64,000 nucleotides of DNA from JBOGCH01 sp051656645 (GTDB lineage: Bacteria > Bacteroidota > Bacteroidia > Bacteroidales > Marinifilaceae), in the NCBI GenBank assembly GCA_051656645.1, contig JBOGCH010000015.1:1-64000 (forward strand), written 5' to 3'. The notes beneath the pieces were generated by a model that was not told the DNA's origin, did no database searches, and saw only the letters and a program-made list of their open reading frames with translations. The stretch's first letter is position 1. Every line of letters begins with the position of its first letter. Made by a program: the position numbers and the translations under genes. Of this stretch, positions 35,802-46,400 are shown one piece after another.

Positions 35802-35809
35802 CAAATATA
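35802..35809 (-). promoter_or_regulatory. Bacteroidota -7 box of murF
   Basis: On the minus strand this reads TATATTTG, a match to TAnnTTTG. A TTTG lies 17 nt upstream, shorter than the usual 19. The leader to the murF ATG is about 45 nt. Confidence 0.55.
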
Positions 35810-35965
35810 TTGTTTTAACACGTAACCAAATGTATAAAGACATGAAAATTAAACCATACCTCTGTATTATTCCAGCTTTATTCCCTCTTTGATTTTCCTT
35901 TGGGTTGTGCATATCATAAAATATGAAAATATAGAAATAAGATAACTTTCACGTAATGAGAACAT

Positions 35966-35998
35966 TGTGTAGTTATTAACAATGTTAATAACTACACA
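35966..35998. repeat. 15-bp hairpin upstream of murF
   Basis: TGTGTAGTTATTAAC (35966-35980) and GTTAATAACTACACA (35984-35998) are perfect inverted copies with a 3-nt loop, extended by imperfect AACAT/GTGTT flanks. There is no T run. It lies between the repeat element at 36084 and the murF promoter; its function is unclear. Confidence 0.6.
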
Positions 35999-36083
35999 GT
36001 GTTTAATGGGCAAGGGTTGAACTTGCGTATATTAGATATTATATGCCCCATGCCAGTTCATACCAACTCGTATCCCTCCTGTA

Positions 36084-36199
36084 GGTTTCCACTAGGTTAC
36101 GACAAGGTTTCGACTAGGTTTCGACTAGGTTACTACTAGTACGACACCCCAATAGTAGTCGAAACCTAGTCGAAACCTTGTCGTAACCTAGTCGAAACC
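36084..36199. repeat. 11-nt phased tandem/inverted repeat element B
   Basis: Five tandem 11-nt units of consensus GGTTTCGACTA (variants GGTTTCCACTA, GGTTACGACAA, GGTTACTACTA) run from 36084. Their inverted copy runs 36157-36199. Bases 36084-36126 and 36157-36199 form a 43-nt inverted repeat with one mismatch. Outer arms ATCCCT/AGGGAT extend the symmetry. It sits in the 660-bp gene-free stretch between dnaE and murF. Confidence 0.9.
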
Positions 36200-36333
36200 C
36201 TTGACAGGGATCAAGGAGCTTTATAGCAGATATAGATGCTGTTAAAGTTATTTGGGTATAAACCGCTTAATATTGATGAAGTTATTGATACTTGCAATAT
36301 AAGGTTCACTTTGAATACTTTGGCAGCTAAAGA

Positions 36334-36380
36334 GAAATCCCTTACAATACCTGTTATTTGGATATTGTAAGGGATTTCTT
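36334..36380. terminator. terminator of dnaE
   Basis: GAAATCCCTTACAATA (36334-36349) and TATTGTAAGGGATTTC (36363-36378) form a perfect 16-bp stem. On the minus strand it lies about 33 nt after the dnaE stop and is followed by a T-rich TCTCTTT. Confidence 0.8.
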
Positions 36381-36410
36381 ATAATCTCAAAGTATATTGA
36401 GGTGATGATG

Positions 36411-39400
36411 CTAGTTAATTTGCATTTTTACAGCGTCATTGTTCTCAAAATAGTTATAAAGCTCGCGCGATTTTTTGATTTTGCAGGTGCGAGAGAACAT
36501 ACTTATGTTGTTCCCTTTTTCATCGTAAAGACGGAATTTAAGGGGTATTTCGTTCTCTTTATCACCTTGCGGTTCATTGGGATCGGTTGGCTTAGAAACA
36601 TCGGAAATAAATAGGTTGTATATTTCGTTTATACTTTCCTGCGTTAGTTTCTCAATGTCCACAAGTAGGGTGATGGAGTGGATGGCATTTTGTGTAATAC
36701 CTTCCAGTAAGTCAACCTTGTTAATGGAAAATGCAAGTTCATTACCTTCTTTTCCCCATTTAGGTCCCACCTTACCTTTTATGTATATGGCCATTTCGTT
36801 GACAAAGAAGCCACGATAGTCCGTGTAGTCACGTCCAAAGAAAGGTAGTTCCATGGTTCCGCTGTAATCCTCAATGGTAAGAATACCAAAATCCTTTCCC
36901 GCTTTTGTTTTTCCTTCTCGTACGTTGGTTATTAATCCGCCAATCATAACATCACGTCCGCTAAAACGTTCCATGTCGGTGTTAAGCTGTTCAATATTGG
37001 TACAAAGTAGGCACATTTCCAGTTTGTATGGATCGAGCGGGTGGGAGGTGAGGTAAATACCAATAAGCTCCTTCTCCTTTTTGGATTTTTCGTAATCATG
37101 CCATGGTTCGCACATTGGCATATTAGGTTTTGCAACCTCATAGCCATCCATTCCTCCAAACAGCGTGTTTTGGACAAAGTTACGCTCTTGTTGCATTTTT
37201 AGTCCGTAGCTAACTAGTTGGTCCAAAGCGGTGATGATTGCATCTACGGGTTGGAAATATTGCGCACGATGGTAACCAAAGCTGTCAAGTCCGCCGGCGG
37301 TTATAAGATTTTCAAGTGTTTTTTTATTCACAGCGCGGAAGTCTATACGCTCAAAGAAATCGTACAAGTCCTTGTAGGGGCCGTTTGCTTTACGCTCTTC
37401 AATGATACGTTCCACAGCACCTTCGCCCACACCTTTAATGGCAGCCATTCCGAAACGAATTTGTCCTTGGCTGTTTACGGTGAAGTTATGATTGGACTCG
37501 TTAACATCCGGTGCGAGTACACTTAATCCCATTCGCTTACACTCCTCCATGAATATGGTAACCTTGTCAATTGCAGACAGGTTATTACTCAAGTTGGCTG
37601 CCATGAACTCGGCAGGATAGTGTGCTTTGAGGAATCCGGTTTGATAGGCTATGTATGCGTAGCAAACGGAGTGCGATTTGTTGAAGGCGTAGGATGCAAA
37701 GGCCTCCCAGTCGCCCCAAATTTTGTCTATTAGCTCGTCGACATTTTTATTATTCTCCTTACAACCGGCCATAAACTCAGGGTTGGTTTTGCAACCTTCA
37801 ATGAATTGTCCCTTAAGTTTGTTCATTACGTCGATCATCTTTTTACCCATGGCTTTACGTAGGGTGTCGGACATTCCACGCGTAAATTGTCCCAACGCGC
37901 GGGATTGGAGCATAACCTGCTCCTGATAGACGGTGATACCGTAGGTGTTGTTAAGGTAGGGTTCCATCATGGGATGGTCGTACTCTATTGGTTCAATACC
38001 GTGTTTACGGCGAATGAACTGAGGGATGTACTCCATTGGTCCCGGACGATAGAGGGCATTCATTGCCACAAGGTCCTCAAAGCGGTTGGGCTGAAGGGAA
38101 CGTAAGTGTTTCTTCATGCCGGGGGACTCGAACTGGAACAGACCGGTGGTTTCGCCACGCGAGAATAGTTCGTAAGTCTCCTTATCCTCTAATGAGATGA
38201 GGTCCGGGTCGATAATTACACCTTTTGACTGCTTAACGTTCTCTACGCATGTTTTAATAATGGATAAAGTACGTAGACCCAGAAAGTCCATTTTTAGGAG
38301 TCCGATAGGCTCCACAAAATGTCCGTCATACTGTGTTGTAACCAGGTTTTCGCCATCGGTTGGCATAACCGGTATGTGGTCTGTTAACGGATCACGACTG
38401 ATGAGGATACCGCAGGCATGTACACCCGTTTGACGGATGGAGCCTTCAAGGCATTCTGCCAGTTGTATAGTTTTAGAGATGAGCGGATTCATGGAGTTTT
38501 TCTCCATCTCCAAATCCGGATTCTCTTTGTAAGCTTTTTTAAGTGTCATTTTTGGTGCTTCGGGAACCATTTTTGCCAAACGGTTACTTTCGGCTAGTTC
38601 CAGCTTTAGTACGCGGGCAACGTCCTTAAGGGCCATTTTTGCCGCCATGCTACCAAAGGTGACAATGTGAGCCACTTTGTCCTGTCCGTATTTATCGGTT
38701 ACCCAGTCCAGCACGCGTTGGCGCCCTTCGTCGTCGAAGTCGATATCAATATCGGGCATGGAAATACGGTCCGGGTTTAGGAAACGCTCAAATAGCAAAT
38801 CGTACTTAACCGGATCAATGTTGGTAATGGTGAGGCAATAGGCCACAACACTACCGGCAGCCGAACCACGACCGGGCCCAACAAACACGCCCATGTCACG
38901 GGCGGCACAGATAAAGTCCTGTACAATGAGGAAATATCCGGGAAATCCCATGGTTTTGATGGTGTTGAGCTCAAAGTCAATGCGCTCTTTGACCTCTTCT
39001 GTAAGTCCATCGGGCCAGCGCTTTTCTGCCCCAATGTAGGTGAGGTGAGCAAGATAGTCCGCTTCGTATTTAATACGAAGAATTTTATCGTATTCGCCGC
39101 TAAGTTTATGGTAACGTTCTTCGCCAAATTCTTCGATTAACGCGGATTCGGGGAAACGTTTCATATATTCGTCCATAGTACCAAAGTTTTCCGGAATGGG
39201 AAACTCGGGCATGATGGGGTCGGAGTCCAATTTGTACTCCTCTATTTTGTCGGTAATTTCTTGTGTATTGGTAACCACTTCCGGAATGTCGTTAAACAGC
39301 TCCATCATTTCGGCCGTGGTTTTAAACCACTCTTGACGGGTGTAACGCATACGGTTAGGGTCGTCCAAATCCTTACGGGTGTTGAGACAAATAAGCAAAT

Positions 39401-40076
39401 CGTGTGCTTCGGCATCCTCAGCATTTAGGAAGTGGACGTCGTTTGTTGCTACTACTTTTATACCTAGCTTCTCGCCTATACGCAATATTTGTCTGTTGCA
39501 GGTTTCTTGGTTTTTAAAGATGTCCTCTCTTAGACGCGGGTCGTTTGTTGGGTGACGCATTACCTCAAGGTAATAATCGTCGCCAAACAGATTTTTATAC
39601 CACAGCGCAGCCTCTTCGGCTCCTTTTAGGTCGCCACGCATAATTTTTTGGGATATTTCGCCCCCCAAACATGCAGAGGTAACAACTAGACCTTCATGGT
39701 GCTTTTCCAATAGCTCCTTGTCGATGCGGGGACGATAGTAGAAACCTTCCGTATATCCTGCAGATACCAGTTTCATAAGGTTTACATAGCCTTTATGGTT
39801 TTTTGCAAGGAGGATGAGGTGTTCGCCCGATCTGTCCAGAGGTTGTGATTTGCTGTGTCTTGAAATACGAGCCACATAGGTTTCACAGCCTAGAATAGGT
39901 TTAATTTTCTTTTTTCGGCAAATGTCATAAAAGAGTTTAATGCCAAACATGCTGCCATGGTCCGTTAGTGCAACGGCAGTCATGCCGTCGGCGACCGCTT
40001 TATCCACAATATTTGCCACGGATGCGGCACCATCGAGGATAGAGTATTGGGAGTGTACGTGAAAATGTGTAAACAT
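36411..40076 (-). CDS. dnaE: DNA polymerase III subunit alpha
   Basis: 1221-residue replicative polymerase. The N-terminal PHP domain begins FTHFHVHSQYSILDGAA (about 1-280) with further metal-type motifs (ALTDHGSMFG). The polymerase core carries the catalytic acidic cluster MPDIDIDFDDEGR at about residue 440, GRGSAAGSVVAYC nearby, and the fingers and beta-clamp region further on (LYRPGPMEYIPQFIRRKHG). An OB-fold (MIGGLITNVREGKTKAGKDF) is near 1040. It copies the chromosome as part of the Pol III holoenzyme. It follows purN by 16 bp on the same strand. Confidence 0.97.
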   Translation of the reverse strand: MFTHFHVHSQYSILDGAASVANIVDKAVADGMTAVALTDHGSMFGIKLFYDICRKKKIKPILGCETYVARISRHSKSQPLDRSGEHLILLAKNHKGYVNLMKLVSAGYTEGFYYRPRIDKELLEKHHEGLVVTSACLGGEISQKIMRGDLKGAEEAALWYKNLFGDDYYLEVMRHPTNDPRLREDIFKNQETCNRQILRIGEKLGIKVVATNDVHFLNAEDAEAHDLLICLNTRKDLDDPNRMRYTRQEWFKTTAEMMELFNDIPEVVTNTQEITDKIEEYKLDSDPIMPEFPIPENFGTMDEYMKRFPESALIEEFGEERYHKLSGEYDKILRIKYEADYLAHLTYIGAEKRWPDGLTEEVKERIDFELNTIKTMGFPGYFLIVQDFICAARDMGVFVGPGRGSAAGSVVAYCLTITNIDPVKYDLLFERFLNPDRISMPDIDIDFDDEGRQRVLDWVTDKYGQDKVAHIVTFGSMAAKMALKDVARVLKLELAESNRLAKMVPEAPKMTLKKAYKENPDLEMEKNSMNPLISKTIQLAECLEGSIRQTGVHACGILISRDPLTDHIPVMPTDGENLVTTQYDGHFVEPIGLLKMDFLGLRTLSIIKTCVENVKQSKGVIIDPDLISLEDKETYELFSRGETTGLFQFESPGMKKHLRSLQPNRFEDLVAMNALYRPGPMEYIPQFIRRKHGIEPIEYDHPMMEPYLNNTYGITVYQEQVMLQSRALGQFTRGMSDTLRKAMGKKMIDVMNKLKGQFIEGCKTNPEFMAGCKENNKNVDELIDKIWGDWEAFASYAFNKSHSVCYAYIAYQTGFLKAHYPAEFMAANLSNNLSAIDKVTIFMEECKRMGLSVLAPDVNESNHNFTVNSQGQIRFGMAAIKGVGEGAVERIIEERKANGPYKDLYDFFERIDFRAVNKKTLENLITAGGLDSFGYHRAQYFQPVDAIITALDQLVSYGLKMQQERNFVQNTLFGGMDGYEVAKPNMPMCEPWHDYEKSKKEKELIGIYLTSHPLDPYKLEMCLLCTNIEQLNTDMERFSGRDVMIGGLITNVREGKTKAGKDFGILTIEDYSGTMELPFFGRDYTDYRGFFVNEMAIYIKGKVGPKWGKEGNELAFSINKVDLLEGITQNAIHSITLLVDIEKLTQESINEIYNLFISDVSKPTDPNEPQGDKENEIPLKFRLYDEKGNNISMFSRTCKIKKSRELYNYFENNDAVKMQIN

Positions 40077-40092
40077 TAAACTGCCTTTCGTT

Positions 40093-40671
40093 TTATTTGT
40101 TGTTTTGATCCAGAATTACTTGCTCAATTACTTTAGGGAAATATTCGTACTCTAAAGCGTGTACTTTCTCAGCAAGTGTGTCGGGAGTGTCCTGTGCGGT
40201 GATAGGGCAAGTGGCTTGGAAGATGGTTGCTCCCGAGTCATAATGCTCATTCACAAAATGAATGGTGATACCACTTTCTTTTTCGCCTGCTTCAATTACA
40301 GCGTTGTGTACATTCATGCCGTACATACCTTTTCCGCCATAGTTTGGTAAAAGGGCCGGATGTATGTTGATAATGCGATTAGGGAATGCCTCAATGATGT
40401 GAGCTGGCATAAGCCATAGGAACCCGGCTAGAATAATATAGTCGGTATCTAACTCCTTTAAATGCTTAAGTAGGGCTTCCGGATTTCGCATCTCATTGCG
40501 ATTGAATACAAAAGCGGGTACATTAAAATTTTTAGCACGTTCCAAAACATAGGCATCAGCGTTGTTACAAAAGACAGAATTGACGCTAATTTGGTCGTTA
40601 TTTTGTAAAAAACGGATGATATTTTCGGCATTAGAGCCTGAACCAGAGGCAAATATTGAAATATTTATCAT
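40093..40671 (-). CDS. purN: phosphoribosylglycinamide formyltransferase
   Basis: 192-residue folate-dependent enzyme that formylates glycinamide ribonucleotide, the third step of purine synthesis and the step after PurD. Motifs: the N-terminal FASGSGSNAENI phosphate site, the catalytic NIHPALLPNYGGKGMYG (N102, H104), and HYDSGATIFQ (D145). Length is normal for PurN. A TACCTTTA on the minus strand (40698-40705), one base off the -7 consensus, may be its promoter. It is co-directional with dnaE. Confidence 0.95.
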   Translation of the reverse strand: MINISIFASGSGSNAENIIRFLQNNDQISVNSVFCNNADAYVLERAKNFNVPAFVFNRNEMRNPEALLKHLKELDTDYIILAGFLWLMPAHIIEAFPNRIINIHPALLPNYGGKGMYGMNVHNAVIEAGEKESGITIHFVNEHYDSGATIFQATCPITAQDTPDTLAEKVHALEYEYFPKVIEQVILDQNNK

Positions 40672-40754
40672 TTGTAAACAATTAAAAATCAGTGGGATAA
40701 AGGTAATGAAAGTTTAATTGTGCTCAAAAAATTTTCAAGAGAAAAATAAAACTA

Positions 40755-40762
40755 TAAATTTG
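40755..40762 (+). promoter_or_regulatory. Bacteroidota -7 box of acpP-fabF
   Basis: TAAATTTG matches TAnnTTTG. TTTT lies 19 nt upstream, one base off the -33 consensus. It implies a leader of about 80 nt before ATG 40850. Confidence 0.65.
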
Positions 40763-40849
40763 CACCCTGAACTTAGATGAAAAAGTATGTACTTTAGTTA
40801 GTGCATATTAGTGTATAATTAAAAGATGTCTAATCTAAAAATTAAAGTT

Positions 40850-41086
40850 ATGTCTGATATTCAAAGCAGAGTAAAAGCAATTATCGTTGATAAATTAGGA
40901 GTTGACGAGTCAGAAGTTAAACCAGAAGCTACATTTACAAACGACCTAGGTGCTGATTCTCTTGATACAGTAGAGCTTATCATGGAATTAGAAAAAGAAT
41001 TCAACATTACTATTCCAGACGATCAAGCAGAAAAAATCACTACTGTAGGTGACGCTATCTCTTACGTTGAAGCTAACGCGAAGTAA
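40850..41086 (+). CDS. acpP: acyl carrier protein
   Basis: 78-residue acidic four-helix carrier that holds growing fatty acyl chains on phosphopantetheine. The attachment site is the Ser of GADSLDTVEL (S37). I use ATG 40850 (MSDIQSRVKAIIVDKLGVDE), which gives the standard ACP length; an in-frame ATG at 40826 would add eight residues. It is followed 15 bp later by fabF, the usual arrangement. Confidence 0.97.
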   Translation: MSDIQSRVKAIIVDKLGVDESEVKPEATFTNDLGADSLDTVELIMELEKEFNITIPDDQAEKITTVGDAISYVEANAK

Positions 41087-41101
41087 TTTAATATCTTTTC
41101 T

Positions 41102-42346
<1,245 letters not shown>

Positions 42347-42367
42347 TCGCGCTAAATACGTTTAGAA

Positions 42368-43093
42368 GTGATTAGAAAGATAATACAGTCCATGAAACTT
42401 AGATTGCACCGCAATCAAAAGTTTTATGGGCTGTTTGTTTATCAATTGGGGTTTGTTCCGTCGAATGAATCCATTTATCGGTTGGCCTTGTTGCATAAGT
42501 CGGCCTCGCAAATAACCAAAGGGGGACGAGTGTTGAATTATGAACGCTTAGAGTTTCTTGGCGATGCGGTGCTTGGGGCTATTATAACCGAAATATTGTA
42601 TAAGTACTTTCCTAACAGAGACGAAGGGTTCCTTACCCGTTTGCGCTCTAAAATTGTAAGCAGAGAATCTCTTAACGCGCTTGCAATTACCTTGGGCTTG
42701 GATAAAGAGGTTATTGCCAAGTCCGATATCTCCCGTAATAAACACATTTATGGCGATGTATTCGAGGCCTTTATAGGTGCTATATTTTTAGACCAAGGCT
42801 TTGAGAACACACGTAAGTTTATCACCAATTTTATATTTCCAAACTACTTTGATATTAAGTCACTTATAGAGGTGGATACGAATTACAAGAGTCGACTAAT
42901 TGAGTGGGGACAAAAGAACAAGGTAGATCTTATATTCCTGACCAATGAAGTAAAAAGCCGTCGTGCTAACTTCAAATGTGATATCTCTATTGACGAAAAA
43001 GTAAAAGGAAGTGGTTCCGGTTTGTCTAAGAAAGAGGCGGAACAGAAAGCAGCAAAGAGCGTTATTGAGACGTTAAAGCTGGAAATTGGATAG
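42368..43093 (+). CDS. rnc: ribonuclease III
   Basis: 241-residue double-strand RNA endonuclease that processes rRNA precursors and other structured RNAs. The catalytic domain carries the signature ERLEFLGDAVLGAIITEILY, followed by GDVFEAFIGAIFLDQGFE. A C-terminal dsRNA-binding domain runs from about residue 170 (NYKSRLIEWGQKNKVDLIF to SGSGLSKKEAEQKAAKSVIE). The annotated start is GTG at 42368; an ATG at 42392 (MKLRLHRNQK) is a possible alternative. The acpP-fabF-rnc order is common in Bacteroidota. Confidence 0.96.
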   Translation: MIRKIIQSMKLRLHRNQKFYGLFVYQLGFVPSNESIYRLALLHKSASQITKGGRVLNYERLEFLGDAVLGAIITEILYKYFPNRDEGFLTRLRSKIVSRESLNALAITLGLDKEVIAKSDISRNKHIYGDVFEAFIGAIFLDQGFENTRKFITNFIFPNYFDIKSLIEVDTNYKSRLIEWGQKNKVDLIFLTNEVKSRRANFKCDISIDEKVKGSGSGLSKKEAEQKAAKSVIETLKLEIG

Positions 43094-43249
43094 TGTGTTA
43101 TTATTGTCTTCTTTACTCTTTTGTGTTATAAAATTCATTTGTGATAAAACTTTCATAAAAATTTAACAAATGAGTTGTAAATCTTGTTTTTAATAGTTAT
43201 TATTGCAGTTGTTACAAGCAATAAGTTATAAAACATTTAATTTACTATT

Positions 43250-43382
43250 AAAATTGATGATTATACACTCAACAAGAAACATTCACGTTCCTCTTCAGCG
43301 TCTAGCGGCGTTGGGTGGCACTGTTGTTATCTTTTTTAGTGGAAAGATATAGGCTCGCTATTTTTAGCGGGCTTTTTTTATA
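43250..43382 (+). ncRNA. candidate structured RNA or leader ending in a terminator
   Basis: The 374-bp gap between rnc and the next gene holds a compact set of hairpins: a GC-richer block (CAGCGTCTAGCGGCG, 43297-43311), a stem TATCTTT/AAAGATA (43328-43334 with 43343-43349) and a closing intrinsic terminator. The terminator sits about 88 nt before the start of the 2241-residue gene, so it could end a small RNA or a leader that is sometimes read through. I match it to no known riboswitch, and the 5' end is a guess. Confidence 0.4.
43351..43380 (+). terminator. intrinsic terminator upstream of the giant gene
   Basis: GCTCGCT (43353-43359) pairs with AGCGGGC (43366-43372) with one wobble, loop ATTTTT, followed by seven T. 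It is too far from rnc (about 260 nt) to be an obvious rnc terminator. Confidence 0.75.
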
Positions 43383-43431
43383 TAGCTGATGCAAGTACCA
43401 AAATACGACACAACAATATGATTTACTAATA

Positions 43432-43451
43432 GTTTATGGGCTGCCATAAAC
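43432..43451 (+). promoter_or_regulatory. hairpin just before the giant gene start
   Basis: GTTTATGG (43432-43439) pairs perfectly with CCATAAAC (43444-43451), loop GCTG, ending 16 nt before ATG 43468. It could affect ribosome access or mark an operator. Confidence 0.5.
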
Positions 43452-43467
43452 ATAAATTGCAACGCTA

Positions 43468-46400
43468 ATGAAAATCAAAGGAGAACCGCGCGCCTTTTTG
43501 AGTAATGAGGCAAAACAGTTACTTAACCTGTACGAGTCGCTTGGCGAACGTGCAGAGATTTTTCTTCCGCGACACATTTACGATAATCTAACAAGTTTCG
43601 TAAAGTTATGTTTCGAGGAACCGGACGATCCCACCACTCAACAGGCGGAGATTAACCGTTATCTTCTAAAATTCCGTGAGGATATCCCCGGCTATACAGA
43701 CGTGTCGTTAATGCTTTATCCAACATCAACATCGAAGGCTTTTGAATTAAGCAGTCGTCGTGGTGAGTTTGTGAAGCGCATAAACGATTTTCTTGATACA
43801 GAAACAGTAAATCCTGATTCTAAGAAATTATTACAAAATATAAAGGATACGCACGATTTTTCGGTAGGTACTCCTCCTGTGAAAAGCAACCATATTGAGT
43901 TTATCTCTCAAGTGCAGCTTGGTGGGCAGGTTTCGGATTTACGTAAATATCGTGACGTAATAGGTGTTACCGGCGATTTGAACGAAGCGCACTGGAACTA
44001 CCTAATGGATACTTTGGAGCAAATGATTAGCCAAAGTACGCACTATACAACAAAAGCTGAGGTAAACGATTTCCTTAATCGTGCGCGTTGGGCTGTCAAC
44101 TTCAAAGGATTAAACGGTATGATTCCTACCGTTGTATCGGGTTGTGCAGACAAAGCAGTTGAGTTGTTGAAGGGCGATGTGTTTAACGCAGCAGCTGTTC
44201 AAGTACTTGAAAATCCTACTGCCGATGAACTTTACAACAGCATGATGCTTGATAGCACCTCCGTGTTTGTGGTAAAAGTTCCTCACATGCGTGTTAATCC
44301 TTACTCCGGTCCAAAATGGTTCCCGTTATTAACACGTATTGTTATTGTCGATGACTCAAAAGAGAGCCGTAGTTCAAATACATCGTTAGTATTCTGTTTC
44401 CATAACGGAATTATTAATTCCCTGAATAAAGTACACACTAAGAAGTTAGGTTCGCCTGCTAATACGCAGTTAAACTTACGCCTAATTTTAGAGAATGTAA
44501 ATCCATCTTACCTTGCAGAATTCCGCGAAAAGATAGAGTTACAAATTGCTATCTATGAGAAAGAAATTTCACAAATACTAACTGAGCAAGTTGGTACGGA
44601 TAGTGATGCAGTGAAACGTTTAAATGTATTTAAACTGGATCATTTCTCTCGTAAAGTGGTACAAGATAAATACTCACTTGAGAAATTAAGAGACTTTATC
44701 TTCTTCCTTGAAAACTGCCACAAAGAAGAGAAACGTCAAGCCCAAACTAGCGAGCTTATTGAAGAGTTTGAGAAACGTATTAAACAATATTTTTACTCAA
44801 ACAGTGAGCAAATTGAGGTACTTAGCGTACTTGAAGGGGGAGGACGTAACCAAATACGTACATATGGAAAATACTTGTTGCAAAAGAAATTGCATAAGTT
44901 GTCACCGCGCGTTTATCGTGCTTGCGAGCTTATTCTAAGCATTATTCCAAGCAACTATGAGCGTACGTTGAAAAATCACTTCCATAAAAACTTTGGTATA
45001 AACCTATTCTTAGAGAAATACCAGACTTATATTACCAAAATTGACAACGAATCCAATAACAAAGGACGTTATGACAACTTCCTAAACGATCTTGGTATTC
45101 GCGAAAAATATTTGGCACTTACAGAGGAAGAGAAAAACGTTGTTAAGGACTTCCTTGCTGCTTTAGGTAACTTGGAGCAAACGTCGGTATCGGACTCGGT
45201 ACAAATGATTATTCGCGACCTGTTGTTTAACCCTAAAGGTCAGCCAAAACCATACGTAATTTACAACGCTATCCAAGCGTGGGAATATAAGGACTTGCTT
45301 CCGGACGATAATTTTGATATCAATCCATTCGATATTGAGATTGAAAACCTAGAGGACGGACGCTTGGCCTATCAACGTTTAACAGATAAATTATTGCGCA
45401 TTAAGTCTACACTTTCGTTATTTGATGATAGTGGTAGCCTGTGGGATTTATTCTGTGAAAACACTACAATCCTAATTAACGATCCTAACAATCCAACAGG
45501 ATTTACAGACTTCAATACAGAGGCAGTAAACAACTTCCTTAAGTTGATGAATAACTGTAAAATTACACTGTTCCTAGACGAAGCATATGCTGACAGTGTA
45601 AAGGTTGAGGATAAAAATATGCCTAAATGGCGTACGCTATCGCGTTACATTATTAACAACATTAACGCGCAATCAAATATTAAAGCGGTATCATCTTTAT
45701 CGACCACCAAAAACCTGTCGGCTACCGGCGACCGTTTAGGTGCGTTAGCAGTAACACCGCAAGCGCGCGATATTATTGCGTACGTACGTCAGCACAACTC
45801 TGCAGCGCACGGCAACAACAACTCATTGTTGATGCTAAACAACTTGTTAGAGGTTGCGCAAGTGGCGAAAAAGATAAAAGATACGTTAGAGAGCGAATTG
45901 CCTAAAAATGCATCACGTTACAAAATCAAGGAAAGCATCACACGCTTTATTCTTGATCAAATTGGACGTACGCAGAAATCAAACGAAAAGAGTACACGTC
46001 TGCAATTGCATAAAACGGCCGAGTTTGAAGGTAGTCCGTTGTATATATTCTTATTAGATGAGTTAGTATCACTAGATAAGCTAGATGTTCTTGGCTTACC
46101 TGATGACTTTAAATACAACGAGGAGCCATTCTTTGTTTACTACCAAAAACAGTTGGTGGAGCACTTAAATGCTTTCCGTGTAAACAAAAACTTCCGTTCA
46201 GAGTCGTTGGAGCGTATGTCTTTAGCTAAAGATGTAGCGCGTGAAGTATGCACAGAATACAACAATCCGGAGATAGAGTGGTTAGCATCAGACGGTTCAT
46301 ACCTATTTAATTTCCGTATTATCGGTGGTTACTCATATGCTGACGTTCTTTGTTTCTGTCAATACCTTGCATTATATCGTGGTATAGCAGCAGTGCCTTA

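Noticed and set aside
38777..39127. 116-codon open frame overlapping dnaE in another frame
   Set aside because: It is contained in the conserved polymerase core and is explained by codon bias of dnaE.
43250..43382. The hairpin region before the giant gene as SRP RNA, 6S RNA or a known riboswitch
   Set aside because: The conserved SRP tetraloop motif and known aptamer cores are absent; kept only as an unnamed candidate.
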